DNA of 64,000 nt from Nocardia lijiangensis NBRC 108240 (GTDB lineage Bacteria > Actinomycetota > Actinomycetes > Mycobacteriales > Mycobacteriaceae), in the NCBI RefSeq assembly GCF_001613045.1, contig NZ_BDBP01000036.1:29450-93449 (forward strand). The letters run 5' to 3'. Position 1 is the stretch's first letter, and every line of letters starts with the position of its first letter. Positions 1-8,509 of this stretch are shown in pieces. The notes beneath the pieces were generated by a model. It worked only from the letters and a program-made list of their open reading frames with translations, had not been told where the DNA came from and made no database searches. The position numbers and the translations under genes are program-made.

Positions 1-609
1 CACGTGCACTCACCCATGGGTGGGCAGGGCATGAACACCGGCATCCAGGACGCGGCCAACCTCGCCTGGAAGCTCGATCTCGTCCTCGGTGGGGCCGATC
101 CGGCCATCCTCGATACCTATCACCGCGAGCGGCACCCCATCGGCCGCCGCGTCCTGCGGCAAAGCGGTGCGTTGATGCGTGCGGTCACGCTCGGCCCACC
201 GCCCGCCCGCTGGCTGCGCAACCACCTCGCCCCGCTCGTGCTGAGCATCGGCCGGGTGCGCGACGCCGTCGCGGGCAGCTTTTCCGGTGTCACCCTGCGC
301 TATTCGCGCCGACGCGGGCAGCACCCGCTGGTGGGCACCCGCGCCACGGAGGTGCCCCTGGCCGAGGGGCGGCTCACCGAACTGCAGCGCACGCCCGGCT
401 TCCTGCTGATCCGCGAGCACGACGTCGCGCATCTGGGCACCACTGTGGCGCAGGCTCGCCGCATCGGTCCCGGACCCGCTCTGCTGGTCCGCCCCGACGG
501 CTACATCGCCTGGGCCGGTCCCAGCAGCCGCGCCAATGGCCCTGACGGCTGGCAAACCGCCTGGCGCACTTGGACCGCGAGGATCAGTGGACCCGCGCCG
601 GTGCCGTGA
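1..609 (+). CDS. FAD-dependent aromatic monooxygenase, C-terminal part
   Basis: The reading frame is open from the window edge, so the FAD-binding N-terminus lies outside. What is visible is the end of a PheA/TfdB-type flavoprotein hydroxylase: the HSPMGGQGMNTGIQDAANLAWKL stretch (the conserved segment that follows the GD motif and contacts FAD), then the helical region and a thioredoxin-like C-terminal domain ending in a typical 'LLVRPDGYIAWAG' strand. Such enzymes hydroxylate phenols or polyketide aromatics using NAD(P)H and O2. The substrate cannot be told from this fragment. The convergent integrase ends 15 bp downstream. Confidence 0.85.
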   Translation, partial: HVHSPMGGQGMNTGIQDAANLAWKLDLVLGGADPAILDTYHRERHPIGRRVLRQSGALMRAVTLGPPPARWLRNHLAPLVLSIGRVRDAVAGSFSGVTLRYSRRRGQHPLVGTRATEVPLAEGRLTELQRTPGFLLIREHDVAHLGTTVAQARRIGPGPALLVRPDGYIAWAGPSSRANGPDGWQTAWRTWTARISGPAPVP

Positions 610-623
610 TGGGCGTCGGCGCT

Positions 624-2015
624 TCAGAGGCCGAGTTTGGTTACGGCGTTGTCTTCCAACGGGTTTGCCGTGCGGATGTAGCCGTGCACGGTGCGGGGGT
701 TGGACCAGCGGCCCTGGCGCATGATTTCGCGGTCGCTGGCGCCGCCGAGGGCGGCTTGGGTGGCGAAGCCCGCGCGTAAAGAGTGTCCGGAGAAGAGGTT
801 CGGGTCGAGGCCCGCGCGGGCGGCGTAGCGTTTCACGAGTTCGGCGACGGCGCGACCCGACATCGGGCGGTCGCCGATGCCGCCGTGGCGGGTGATGGTG
901 GGAAACAGCGGAAGGTCGGGGTGTTCGGCGAGGGGAGTGCCGGTGAAGCCGTGGCAGCGGTGGATTTCGTTGTCCGAACGGAGGGTGGCGCAGTGGTCGC
1001 GGAGCGCGAGAGGACCTGCGGCCGTGTGGAGTTCGAGCAGCCGAAGCCAGGCGGCGTAGGCGCAGACGGGGCAGGTGTGGGGGCGTTGTCCGCGCGGTAG
1101 CGCGACCCGTTGTTCGGCGGCGCCGGTGGGATCGGTTTTGCTGGTCGGCAGGTGCACGAGCAGGATCGGTTCGCCGGTGGCGTGATCCGTGCTCACCCGG
1201 ATGTCGGCGACCCGCAAACCCGCGAGTTCGCTGCGGCGCAACGCGCCCGCGAAACCGATCAGCAAGGCGAGGGCGTCGCGGCGGCGGGCGGGTTCGGTCG
1301 GCCAGCCCGGCTCGGGCAGCCCGGCGAGCAGCTGATCGAGGGTGTGCAGCAGGATGGGACGCTTCCGGGCGGGCGGGGTGCGGCGGGTGCGCCGGATTCC
1401 GCGCAAGGTCAGGCGGACCACGTCGGAGCGGGTGGGGGAGGGCAGCCCGTTGGCGGCGTGCACGGCGGCGATCGCGGCCGACTTGCGCTCCAAGGTGGCG
1501 GGGCCGAACGCCCACTCGCCCTCCGGGCGTCGCGCGTCGGCGGCGGCCGCCAGATACACCGCGACATCGAGCGCGTCGGCCGGAAGTGCTTGCCGCCCTT
1601 CGGCCGCGCACCACCCCGCCCACGCGATCCAGTCGGTGCGATAGGCGCGCAGCGTGTTCGCCGACTGCGACGCCTCCAGGTACCGGCGCAGCGAACCCGC
1701 TTGGACGTCGTCGAATCGTTCGCGCACCAGATGCAAGGCTGCGGCGTCGACGAGCACGCTGCGCACGCCACGCCGCAACTCGGTGCGCACCGCCTCCGGC
1801 ACGGCCACGATGCTGTCCCGCTCACCCACTACCCGGCTCCTCACTGCCCGTGCCGAACAGAGTGGCGCGGACCGAATTCCATCGGCCCAGACTATGCGCC
1901 GACTCCGAGCCGGGCGCGCACCTGGACGGTCGTTGTTGCGGTCGTCGTACCGGGTGTGCAGTGGCGGCAGGTCAGAGGCCTCGATGAGGCGAAGCGGCGG
2001 GCGCGGGGCTGACAT
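624..2015 (-). CDS. Tyrosine recombinase / phage-type integrase
   Basis: Site-specific recombinase of the XerC/XerD-lambda integrase class. A SAM-like core-binding domain (RYLEASQSANTLRAYRTDW) precedes the catalytic domain, which shows the conserved Arg in GALRRSELAGL, the HxxR box in GHSLRAGFA, the second His/Trp region in GRWSNPRTVHGYI and the Tyr nucleophile in that same GYIR motif. The frame stays open upstream to 2150, but the ATG at 2015 (MSAPRPPL) is the first sensible start and GTG codons near 1846-1831 are also possible. About 464 codons, long for the family mainly because of a low-homology N-terminus. It sits beside a truncated oxidoreductase gene, suggesting an integration or rearrangement point. 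No tRNA or att repeat was found nearby. Confidence 0.85.
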   Translation of the reverse strand: MSAPRPPLRLIEASDLPPLHTRYDDRNNDRPGARPARSRRIVWADGIRSAPLCSARAVRSRVVGERDSIVAVPEAVRTELRRGVRSVLVDAAALHLVRERFDDVQAGSLRRYLEASQSANTLRAYRTDWIAWAGWCAAEGRQALPADALDVAVYLAAAADARRPEGEWAFGPATLERKSAAIAAVHAANGLPSPTRSDVVRLTLRGIRRTRRTPPARKRPILLHTLDQLLAGLPEPGWPTEPARRRDALALLIGFAGALRRSELAGLRVADIRVSTDHATGEPILLVHLPTSKTDPTGAAEQRVALPRGQRPHTCPVCAYAAWLRLLELHTAAGPLALRDHCATLRSDNEIHRCHGFTGTPLAEHPDLPLFPTITRHGGIGDRPMSGRAVAELVKRYAARAGLDPNLFSGHSLRAGFATQAALGGASDREIMRQGRWSNPRTVHGYIRTANPLEDNAVTKLGL

Positions 2016-2044
2016 CGCGTTGTCGAAGGCCGGGAATTTCGTCG

Positions 2045-2389
2045 TGCACGGCAAGGTTCGGCCACGACGTTGCCCATCCACGTCGGCGGGTCGAGCCGGG
2101 CGGCCGCCGAGTGGGCCTGCGTGGCGACGGATATTTCGCAGGCGGTGCACTGGTCCCGCAGGAACGCAAGATCCAATGGGAACTGGCGCGCGCGACGGCC
2201 GAGGAAGCCGGGCGGGATCCGGATGCGCTCGAATACACCCGCTGGAGCGGCATCGATATGACCGACGAACGGCTCGCCGCCTTCCCCGCGCAGGGCGTCA
2301 CCCGTGTCGTGGTGATCGCCACCGCCTCGGACCCGAGCGAGCAACTCGACGAACTGTCGCAATTCGCTGAACGATTCGTTCGGGTGTGA
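2045..2389 (+). pseudogene. LLM-class F420-dependent oxidoreductase, 3' remnant with frameshift
   Basis: Only the last third of a luciferase-like monooxygenase is present. One frame gives PIHVGGSSRAAAE (from about 2072), the typical 'PIxVGGxSxAAARRA' strand; the next frame continues with LRGDGYFAGGALVPQERK and runs to the stop at 2389 through a normal C-terminus (ITRVVV-type strand and final helix). The two pieces need a net frame change around 2107-2113. The 5' two-thirds of the gene are missing, and the remnant begins about 30 bp from the start of the divergent integrase. Family members use F420 or flavin for hydride transfer; this copy cannot be functional. Confidence 0.75.
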
Positions 2390-2446
2390 CCTTCCGCTGG
2401 CGAATCCGACTGCGGAACCTCGACATTCACGCGCCCGTCGCGACAC

Positions 2447-3658
2447 TCACTGGCGGTAGGTGGCCAGGAAGCGGCCGATGCGTTCGATGATCGCTTCGAG
2501 TTCGTCGGCGTGCGGGAGGGTGACGATGCGGAAATGGTCGGGGCGCGACCAGTTGAAGCCGGTGCCCTGCACGATGTGCAGTTTCTCCTGCAGCAGCAGA
2601 TCCAGCACGAAACGTTCGTCGTCGTGGATCGGGTACATGTCGAGGTCGATGCGCGGGAAGGCGTAGATCGCGCCCTTGGGTTTGACGCACGAGACGCCGG
2701 GGATCGCGTTGAGCGCTTCCCAGGCGCGGTCGCGTTGCTCGCGCAGCCTGCCGCCGGGCAAGGTGAGGTCGTGAATGCTCTGATGCCCGCCGAGGGCGGC
2801 CTGAATCGCTTGCTGCGCAGGCACATTCGCGCACAGACGCAGACCGGCGAGCATCGTGAGGCCCTCCAGGTAGTTCTCCGCGTGGTCGGTGGGGCCCGAC
2901 ACCACCAACCAGCCGGACCGGAACCCGGCGGCCCGGTACGCCTTGGACAGTCCGGAGAAGGTCAGGCACAGCAGATCGGGGGCGAGCGCGGCGGTCGCGG
3001 TGTGGGTGAGGTCGTCGTAGTGGATCTTGTCGTAGATCTCGTCGGAGAACACCACCAGGTTGTGGCGGCGGGCGACTTCGAGGATCTGGCGTAGCACCTC
3101 CGGCGGGTATACCGCGCCGGTCGGGTTGTTCGGGTTGATGATCACGATCGCGCGGGTGCGGTCGGTGATTTTGGCGGCGATATCGTCCACGTCGGGGTAC
3201 CAGTCGGAAGACTCGTCGCACACGTAGTGCACCGGCCTGCCGCCGTTGAGCGTGGTCACCGCGGTCCACAGCGGGAAGTCGGGCGCCGGAACGAGCACCT
3301 CGTCGCCGTTCTCCAGCAACGCCGTCATCGCCATCATGATCAGCTCGGAGACACCGTTGCCGAGGAACACCTCCTCGACGTCGACCTCGTCGAGACCGAG
3401 GGTTTGGTAGTACTGCACCACCGCGCGCCGCGCCGAGAGCAGGCCTTTCGACGAGGAGTAGCCGCTCGAGGCGGGCAGTGTGCGGATGATGTCCTGCAGG
3501 AGCTCCGCCGGTGCTTCGAAACCGAACGGCAGCGGGTTGCCGGTGTTCAGTTTCACGACGTGGTGGCCTTCGGCTTCCAGCCGCGCGGCGTGCTCGGCCA
3601 CCGGGCCGCGGATCTCGTACGACACGCCCGCGAGCTTGCTCGACTGCTTGACCTGCAT
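2447..3658 (-). CDS. alaA: Alanine/valine-type PLP aminotransferase (AlaA-like)
   Basis: Fold-type I class I/II aminotransferase that transfers the amino group between glutamate and pyruvate (AlaA family). The N-terminus (SSKLAGVSYEIRGPV, LNTGNPLPFGFEAP) matches the E. coli AlaA pattern closely. Seen motifs: GYSSSKGLLSARRAV, INPNNPTGAVYPP, SDEIYDKI and the Schiff-base lysine in FSGLSKAYRAAG. An ATG at 3664 is possible, but GAAGGG ends only one base before it, whereas the ATG at 3658 has proper spacing, so that start is used (403 aa). The ortholog in mycobacteria is annotated aspC. It is divergent from an HxlR regulator with tandem palindromes between them. Confidence 0.88.
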   Translation of the reverse strand: MQVKQSSKLAGVSYEIRGPVAEHAARLEAEGHHVVKLNTGNPLPFGFEAPAELLQDIIRTLPASSGYSSSKGLLSARRAVVQYYQTLGLDEVDVEEVFLGNGVSELIMMAMTALLENGDEVLVPAPDFPLWTAVTTLNGGRPVHYVCDESSDWYPDVDDIAAKITDRTRAIVIINPNNPTGAVYPPEVLRQILEVARRHNLVVFSDEIYDKIHYDDLTHTATAALAPDLLCLTFSGLSKAYRAAGFRSGWLVVSGPTDHAENYLEGLTMLAGLRLCANVPAQQAIQAALGGHQSIHDLTLPGGRLREQRDRAWEALNAIPGVSCVKPKGAIYAFPRIDLDMYPIHDDERFVLDLLLQEKLHIVQGTGFNWSRPDHFRIVTLPHADELEAIIERIGRFLATYRQ

Positions 3659-3694
3659 GAACATCCCTTCTCAGTGCGGTTGCCGCACACTCTA

Positions 3695-3730
3695 CTTGGT
3701 TTTTCCAAGTATGCACTTGGATTTTCCAAG
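3695..3730. promoter_or_regulatory. Tandem palindromic operator between alaA and hxlR
   Basis: Two near-identical 15-bp palindromes, CTTGGTTTTTCCAAG (3695-3709) and CTTGGATTTTCCAAG (3716-3730), are spaced 21 bp centre to centre, i.e. two helical turns. They lie in the 92-bp gap between divergent genes, immediately upstream of the HxlR start. The arrangement suggests binding of two HxlR dimers on the same DNA face, most simply autoregulation plus control of alaA. Confidence 0.75.
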
Positions 3731-3750
3731 CGATTGGTTACAGTGGGATC

Positions 3751-4344
3751 GTGCCACGCCGAAGCTATGACCACTTCTGCACCGTCAGCCGCGCACTCGA
3801 TGTCGTGGGTGACCGGTGGACTCTGCTGGTGGTCCGCGAACTGTCGTCAGGTCCCCGCCGCTACAGCGATCTGTTCGCGGACCTGCCCGGCATCAGCACC
3901 GACGTGCTGGCCGCCCGGCTCAAGGATCTGGAGCGCGACGGCATCCTCACCCGCCGCCGCGTAGGTCCCCGCGCGGCGACCGCGGTCTACGAACTCACCG
4001 AGGCGGGCCTCGGTCTGCGACCGGTGCTCGCCGCGCTGTCGGCTTGGGGCGCACCGCTACTGGGGGAACGCGGCGCCACCGACGCCGTCCGTGCGCACTG
4101 GTTCGCCCTGCCGCTGGGCCACGCGGTCGCCGAGCTGATCCCCGAGGGAGTCGTCACCGTCCACATCGGCGAGACCACCTTCCACTACCTCGTGACCGCC
4201 ACCGGCATCAGCCACCACGACGGTCCCGCCGAAGCCTCTGACCTCGAACTCCACCTCGACCTGGCAGGCGCCACCGAGGTGGTGATGGGTACGCGTTCCC
4301 TGACCGAGGCGGCGACCCGGCAGTTGGCGAGCCGGACCGAATAA
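3751..4344 (+). CDS. HxlR-family transcriptional regulator
   Basis: Winged-helix regulator. Residues 10-95 form the HxlR domain: CTVSRALDVVGDRWTLLVVRELSSG, the recognition part LFADLPGISTDVLAARLKDLERDGILTRR, then the wing and YELTEAG. The rest (to residue 197) is an SCP2/sterol-carrier-like tail seen in actinobacterial members. GTG start at 3751, 20 bp after the second palindrome. No Cys besides the one in FCTVS, so thiol sensing as in HypR is not evident. Ligand unknown. Confidence 0.88.
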   Translation: MPRRSYDHFCTVSRALDVVGDRWTLLVVRELSSGPRRYSDLFADLPGISTDVLAARLKDLERDGILTRRRVGPRAATAVYELTEAGLGLRPVLAALSAWGAPLLGERGATDAVRAHWFALPLGHAVAELIPEGVVTVHIGETTFHYLVTATGISHHDGPAEASDLELHLDLAGATEVVMGTRSLTEAATRQLASRTE

Positions 4345-4407
4345 CGGGCACGATGTTCACCCGGATCGGGTGAGGTGTCGGCGACGCTCAGGAGTGATCG
4401 TCGAGGC

Positions 4408-5892
4408 ATGGCGAGCGACTTGATGGACATCGTGCGTGGATTCACACCCGCTCATGCCGACCTGGCGCGCTCCGCGGGCATACCCGCACTGCTGGCCGAC
4501 GAGGACTATGTCGAGGCGTTGGCGCGCGTCGTCTACTACTGGGCCTATCCCGGCGTCGACACCTTCGGCCGCACCAGCATGTGGGAGCTCATGGACGGCA
4601 AAGCCGGACTACAGCTGGGCATCCTGCCCGGCGCGCCGAAGAACTTCACCGGTGGGCTCGCCGACTACCTGAGCCCGGCCCAGCGCTGGGTGGTCTCCCC
4701 GAACAACGACACCATCTACGGCGCAGGGTTCGCCGATCTCACCGAAGACGCGGCGGTGATCCAAACCCCCACCGATGTTGCGGCCGGGCACTATTGGACG
4801 ATCCAGATCGTCGACGTCCTCACCAACGTCGTGCACCAACTCGGCTCGGCCTCGGGTACCCCGGGCGGCAAGTTCCTGCTCGTCGGACCCGGCTGGTCGG
4901 GGAACGTGCCCAAGGAGTTCCGCGGGCTGCTGCGTGTGCCGACCAATGTCGCCGGAGTGTTCCCGCGCAGCTACGCCGCCCATTCGGAGGAATCCCAGCG
5001 ACAGGCCCGCGTGGTCCTGGATCAGATCGGCATGTACCCGTTGGCCGAGAACCGGCCTGGCCAGCGATCGTTCGGATACGAAGACGCCGCCAAGACCGCG
5101 ATCTTCCCGCCGGGGATCACGGCGGAGATGCTCGCCGCCGATCCCGACGCAGGCCGACCTCAGTGGGTGAAACCGGAATCGTTCTGGTCCGACCTCGGCA
5201 GGATGCTCGACTTCAATCCGCGCATGAGCGATGCCGACATCCCCATGGCCGACCAAGCGCGCGCTCTCGTCGCGCTGCACCGTTCCGACGCCGCCTACCG
5301 CGCCCTCCTCGACCACGCCGCGCTACGTGCCGACGTCGCCCTCCATCAAGCGGCCACCTACACCCAGGTCGGGCAGGACGCCGGAAACGGCTGGCAACGC
5401 CAACCCGGTGCGGGCCGGTGGCGCAGCGACTGGTTCGGTCGCGCCTTGGCCGCCGTGATCTACATCTACGTCAACGACTTTCACGAAGCGGTCTACCTCA
5501 TCCGCGGCACCGACAGCGACGGCTCCCTGCTGAACGGGCGTGAGCACTACACGATGACCTTCGCCCGCAACGACTTACCTCCGGTCGACCGAAGCCGTGG
5601 CGGATTCTGGTCGCTGACCATGTACGACAAGGACGCCTTCATGCTCGCCGATTCCCCCAGTGGCCGGGTCAACATCGGCACCGTCGACCTCGACGCCGGC
5701 GATCTCGAAATCCACGACGGCACACTCACCCTGTACCTCTCGCACGACGAACCCGACGATCCCGCCGCGCGCGCGAACTGGCTACCTGCCCCCGACGGCC
5801 AGTTCTGCCTCATCATCCGCGCCTACGTCCCCACCTCCGCCATCCTGGACAACACCTACCAGTTCCCCGACGTCATCCGCTCTATGCAGTGA
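4408..5892 (+). CDS. DUF1254/DUF1214 domain protein
   Basis: Contains the paired DUF1254 (about residues 30-190: YVEALARVVYYWAYPGVD, VVSPNNDTIYGAGFADLTEDAAVIQTP) and DUF1214 (about 360-490: GGFWSLTMYDKDAFMLADSP, DGTLTLYLSHDEPDD) domains. Members are widespread in actinobacteria and proteobacteria; no biochemical role is established. I see no clear signal peptide here, unlike many relatives. The frame is open to a GTG at 4375, but the ATG at 4408 leads directly into the conserved region with GGAG at 4391, though that spacing is long. It may share a transcript with the HxlR gene 63 bp upstream. Confidence 0.8.
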   Translation: MASDLMDIVRGFTPAHADLARSAGIPALLADEDYVEALARVVYYWAYPGVDTFGRTSMWELMDGKAGLQLGILPGAPKNFTGGLADYLSPAQRWVVSPNNDTIYGAGFADLTEDAAVIQTPTDVAAGHYWTIQIVDVLTNVVHQLGSASGTPGGKFLLVGPGWSGNVPKEFRGLLRVPTNVAGVFPRSYAAHSEESQRQARVVLDQIGMYPLAENRPGQRSFGYEDAAKTAIFPPGITAEMLAADPDAGRPQWVKPESFWSDLGRMLDFNPRMSDADIPMADQARALVALHRSDAAYRALLDHAALRADVALHQAATYTQVGQDAGNGWQRQPGAGRWRSDWFGRALAAVIYIYVNDFHEAVYLIRGTDSDGSLLNGREHYTMTFARNDLPPVDRSRGGFWSLTMYDKDAFMLADSPSGRVNIGTVDLDAGDLEIHDGTLTLYLSHDEPDDPAARANWLPAPDGQFCLIIRAYVPTSAILDNTYQFPDVIRSMQ

Positions 5893-6114
5893 TGGATGTT
5901 GGTCGGCCGGAACGGAATCGGAGCTCGTCACCGGGTGAGTCGGTGTCAATCGGCGCTGAGCGTCGACACACCTGCCTGCCCGTACGGTCAAAGGTGTTTG
6001 CGCCCAGTATCACTCGCATAGTCGAGTGCGATGAGAAGCATTCGATGAGTGCTGATGCGCTGGTCGAGTTGGATATCGACGACTTTCCGTCACGGCGAAT
6101 CGCCGGACCGGCAC

Positions 6115-6435
6115 TCACACGCCTGGACCACCGCCACCGGGGCCGTAGTGCCCGCCGCCCGCCGGACCGCCGCCACCAGGACCACCCGGCCTCGGCTGGT
6201 GCGGGCCACCGTAACCTGGCGCTCCGCCCGGCCCGCCCGGTACACCACGGTTGGACCGGCGGGTCACCAGCACGACGATCAGCGGGATACCGATCACCAC
6301 CAGCGCGATCACCCCGATGACGGCCAACCAGGTCAAGTACCGGACGAGCATCAGGTACTTTTCCGACTCGGGCGGCGGCTCGGGAGTGGGGTTGCCGACT
6401 TGCGCCAGAACGTCGAAAGCGGTGGCGAGAATCAT
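6115..6435 (-). CDS. Small single-pass membrane protein with Gly/Pro-rich tail
   Basis: A 106-aa protein: short N-terminus, one strong transmembrane segment at about residues 32-58 (YLTWLAVIGVIALVVIGIPL), basic stop-transfer TRRSNR, then a 45-residue GGPGG/GYGGP-rich tail. The orientation rule (basic residues after the helix) puts the tail in the cytoplasm. The frame is open further upstream to 6702 but that part lacks coding character, so the ATG at 6435 is used. No family recognised. Confidence 0.6.
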   Translation of the reverse strand: MILATAFDVLAQVGNPTPEPPPESEKYLMLVRYLTWLAVIGVIALVVIGIPLIVVLVTRRSNRGVPGGPGGAPGYGGPHQPRPGGPGGGGPAGGGHYGPGGGGPGV

Positions 6436-6607
6436 TGTGGTGCTGCCGATCTGCTCTGCGGGTACAAGAGTCTTCGACGGATCGTATCGGTGTCGGGAGC
6501 GTCGTGAATGCCCTTCGGCGATCGACTCCGAGCCCACCCCCGCTTGAAGCAGTTTCGGTTTGCGCCGTGAGGCGCTGGCTCGATGGAGTGGGTGTCCTAT
6601 ACGGTGG

Positions 6608-6835
6608 GTGCGTGATGTTCTCTCGTGGAAAGGGCGCCCCGCGCCCCTGCCGGTGATCCCCGGTGAGTGGCTGGTTTCCGGCGACGCCGATGACCAGACC
6701 ACCCTCAGTGCACTCGAATTGGCCCTTCTTCCTGCATTTCCCGCAGACTTGGCCGCGAACGTCTGTGCCGTCGCGCGGGTCCTGCCACCGGAACGGATGC
6801 CGCTCCCGCTCGACCAGCAGACCTATGGCACGTAG
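6608..6835 (+). CDS. Hypothetical actinobacterial protein, first of a pair
   Basis: About 75 codons from the GTG at 6608 (the frame is open to a TTG at 6560). Sequence such as PAPLPVIPGEWLVSGDADD and LPAFPADLAANVCAVARVLPPERMPLPLDQQTYG has protein-like composition. It overlaps the next gene by 11 bp, suggesting translational coupling. No known domain seen; start uncertain. Confidence 0.45.
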   Translation: MRDVLSWKGRPAPLPVIPGEWLVSGDADDQTTLSALELALLPAFPADLAANVCAVARVLPPERMPLPLDQQTYGT

Positions 6836-7244
6836 ACGGCCGAGCCAGGTGCGCGCGAGCCTTCCGCGCGGATCCCGCTCGGGCAAGGGCAGGAAGGTAG
6901 CTCCCGGGATCTCGGCCCGCACACAGCGCGAGATCGCCGTGCTCGAGAACCTACGCCTCTGGCCGGGAGCTATCGCCGAGGCAATGACGCGTTGGGTCAA
7001 CACTGTTCACGGTCCAGCGCGCAGGCTGAGGGATCCGGAGGTGCGGGGTTGCGGAATAGAACAGTGCTGCCCCTTCGACGCCCATCCGAGAAAGCTGCTC
7101 GAGGAGGCCCTGCGCGGGATGCCGCAGAGCGCGTCGCGGGAACTCGAACGACGGGTGCAGCCGCTCGACGAGCTCTACTACTCTCGAACGATCGCGGACC
7201 CCGATGCCGATCCGTCCGAACCGTGGTGGTTGCGGGGATGTTGA
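6825..7244 (+). CDS. Hypothetical actinobacterial protein
   Basis: 139 aa beginning at the ATG inside the preceding gene's end. Very basic N-terminus (ARRRPSQVRASLPRGSRSGKGRK), then a predicted helical body: TQREIAVLENLRLWPGAIAEAMTRW, a Cys-containing segment GCGIEQCCPFDAHPRKLLEEAL, and ELERRVQPLDELYYSRT. I believe similar small proteins recur in Nocardia genomes but know of no function. The Cys cluster (CGxxxCC) could bind metal. Confidence 0.6.
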   Translation: MARRRPSQVRASLPRGSRSGKGRKVAPGISARTQREIAVLENLRLWPGAIAEAMTRWVNTVHGPARRLRDPEVRGCGIEQCCPFDAHPRKLLEEALRGMPQSASRELERRVQPLDELYYSRTIADPDADPSEPWWLRGC

Positions 7245-7259
7245 GTCCTGGCGAAGGAG

Positions 7260-7532
7260 ATGCCGCGTAAGCGCCCCTCGGCTCTTCGGCTCGGCGTCGC
7301 ATCGTGCCTGCGGTGTGGTTCTCGAACGGACTACAGCGACCGATACGACGCGGCGCTGTGCGCGGCGTGCGACCAGTGGCGGGAAAGCGCCTGTGCTGAC
7401 CCAGGCTGTGCCTATTGCCGACAACGGCCTGAACGACCAAGCCTGGCACGAGAATTCGCGCCCACTGATCGTGCTCTGCGTCGGGCGGCACGGTTGGCTG
7501 GTCGGCAGGTGGCCGTCGATCCATCGCGGTGA
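7260..7532 (+). CDS. Small cysteine-rich zinc-ribbon-like protein
   Basis: 90 aa with seven cysteines in CxxC-type spacing: C16-x2-C19, C34-x2-C37, then C45-x4-C50-x2-C53, which is enough for one or two structural zinc sites. The start ATG at 7260 has GGAG just upstream. It follows the previous gene by 15 bp, so 6608-7532 reads as a three-gene operon of small unknowns. Function not recognised; zinc ribbons of this size often bind nucleic acid or protein. Confidence 0.55.
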   Translation: MPRKRPSALRLGVASCLRCGSRTDYSDRYDAALCAACDQWRESACADPGCAYCRQRPERPSLAREFAPTDRALRRAARLAGRQVAVDPSR

Positions 7533-7579
7533 TCACGTACGGATCCACTCGGACCGCGACGCGTAAAGAAGCGGCGACG

Positions 7580-8416
7580 TCAGCCTGGGCGCCTGGCCAC
7601 GACGGCGAAGTTCAGGGGGATCCGAGGAGCCGCGGAGGGAAGCGCCCATCCTTGTGGACAGGGTACGAGATCGGGGAAGGCACGCCAATCCATGTAGGGC
7701 AGCTCGCTGAACGCTTCGATCCGGAGCCCGGCTTGCAACAGCGCACCAACGACTTCGCTCAAGGCGTGGCGCCACTCGTAAACTACGACGTGTTCGATCT
7801 GCCCGGCCGAATTCTCGGTGTAACTACCTGAATCGTCGTAGGCGCGGCTGCCACCGTCACCGAGGTAGTCGTCGGTGATCTCCCAGGGCTCGAAGGCCAT
7901 TGCGCCCAGAATCGGATGGTCGTCACGGATCAGGAACACTCCGCCCGGTTCGAGCAGGTCATGGATCGATTGGGCCCAAGAGGTGAGTTCGGGCAACCAC
8001 ACGATGGTTCCGGCGCTGGTGACAATGATGTCGAAGCGACGGTCGATCAGCGCCGAGGCGAACCGTGCATCGCCTTCGACCCACGTGATGTCGCGGTCGT
8101 CGGCCCGTGCGAACTGGGCGGCGTGCCGCAAGGAGTTGGGTGATAGGTCGAGTCCGTGGACATCGACTGCGCCGAGCCGTGCCCAGGAGATGGTGTCCGT
8201 GCCGATATGGCACTGAAGGTGCAGCAGCGACCGTTCCTGGACGCCGGATTCCGGCAGGTGAGCAGCCAACACCGCCAGGTCGTTCCGTACAACCGAGGAG
8301 ATGCTGGTGGGAGCGGCCAGGAAGCCGTCGACGTCGTACATCTGCGAGCGGGCGTGGATCTCGGCTCGGTCGTCCCAATTCGCCCGGTTGGCGGCAATGG
8401 CTCCGGCGTCATACAT
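7580..8416 (-). CDS. Class I SAM-dependent methyltransferase
   Basis: 278 aa. The Rossmann SAM site is visible as LLHLQCHIGTDTISWARLGA (motif I), VHGLDLSPNSL (acidic residue after beta-2), and FDIIVTSAGTIVWLPEL (motif IV region). A later segment HVVVYEWRHALSEVVGALLQAG and a 'WALPSAAPRIPLNFAV' ending are typical of the small-molecule methyltransferases of this group. Substrate unknown. Divergent from a TetR gene with a shared 94-bp intergenic region that holds a palindrome, so probably regulated by that TetR. Confidence 0.82.
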   Translation of the reverse strand: MYDAGAIAANRANWDDRAEIHARSQMYDVDGFLAAPTSISSVVRNDLAVLAAHLPESGVQERSLLHLQCHIGTDTISWARLGAVDVHGLDLSPNSLRHAAQFARADDRDITWVEGDARFASALIDRRFDIIVTSAGTIVWLPELTSWAQSIHDLLEPGGVFLIRDDHPILGAMAFEPWEITDDYLGDGGSRAYDDSGSYTENSAGQIEHVVVYEWRHALSEVVGALLQAGLRIEAFSELPYMDWRAFPDLVPCPQGWALPSAAPRIPLNFAVVARRPG

Positions 8417-8462
8417 CGACAGTCCTTTTCGTCAGGGTCGGGTCCGCGGACGGGAGCTTTTC

Positions 8463-8478
8463 TATCACGCCTGTGATA
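8463..8478. promoter_or_regulatory. Palindrome, probable TetR operator
   Basis: Perfect inverted repeat TATCAC-GCCT-GTGATA in the short gap between the divergent methyltransferase and TetR genes, about 32 bp upstream of the TetR start. Its position suits autoregulation and control of both promoters. Confidence 0.65.
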
Positions 8479-8509
8479 CAAGGGCGTACGGGTTTTCTAG
8501 ACTGTCTCG

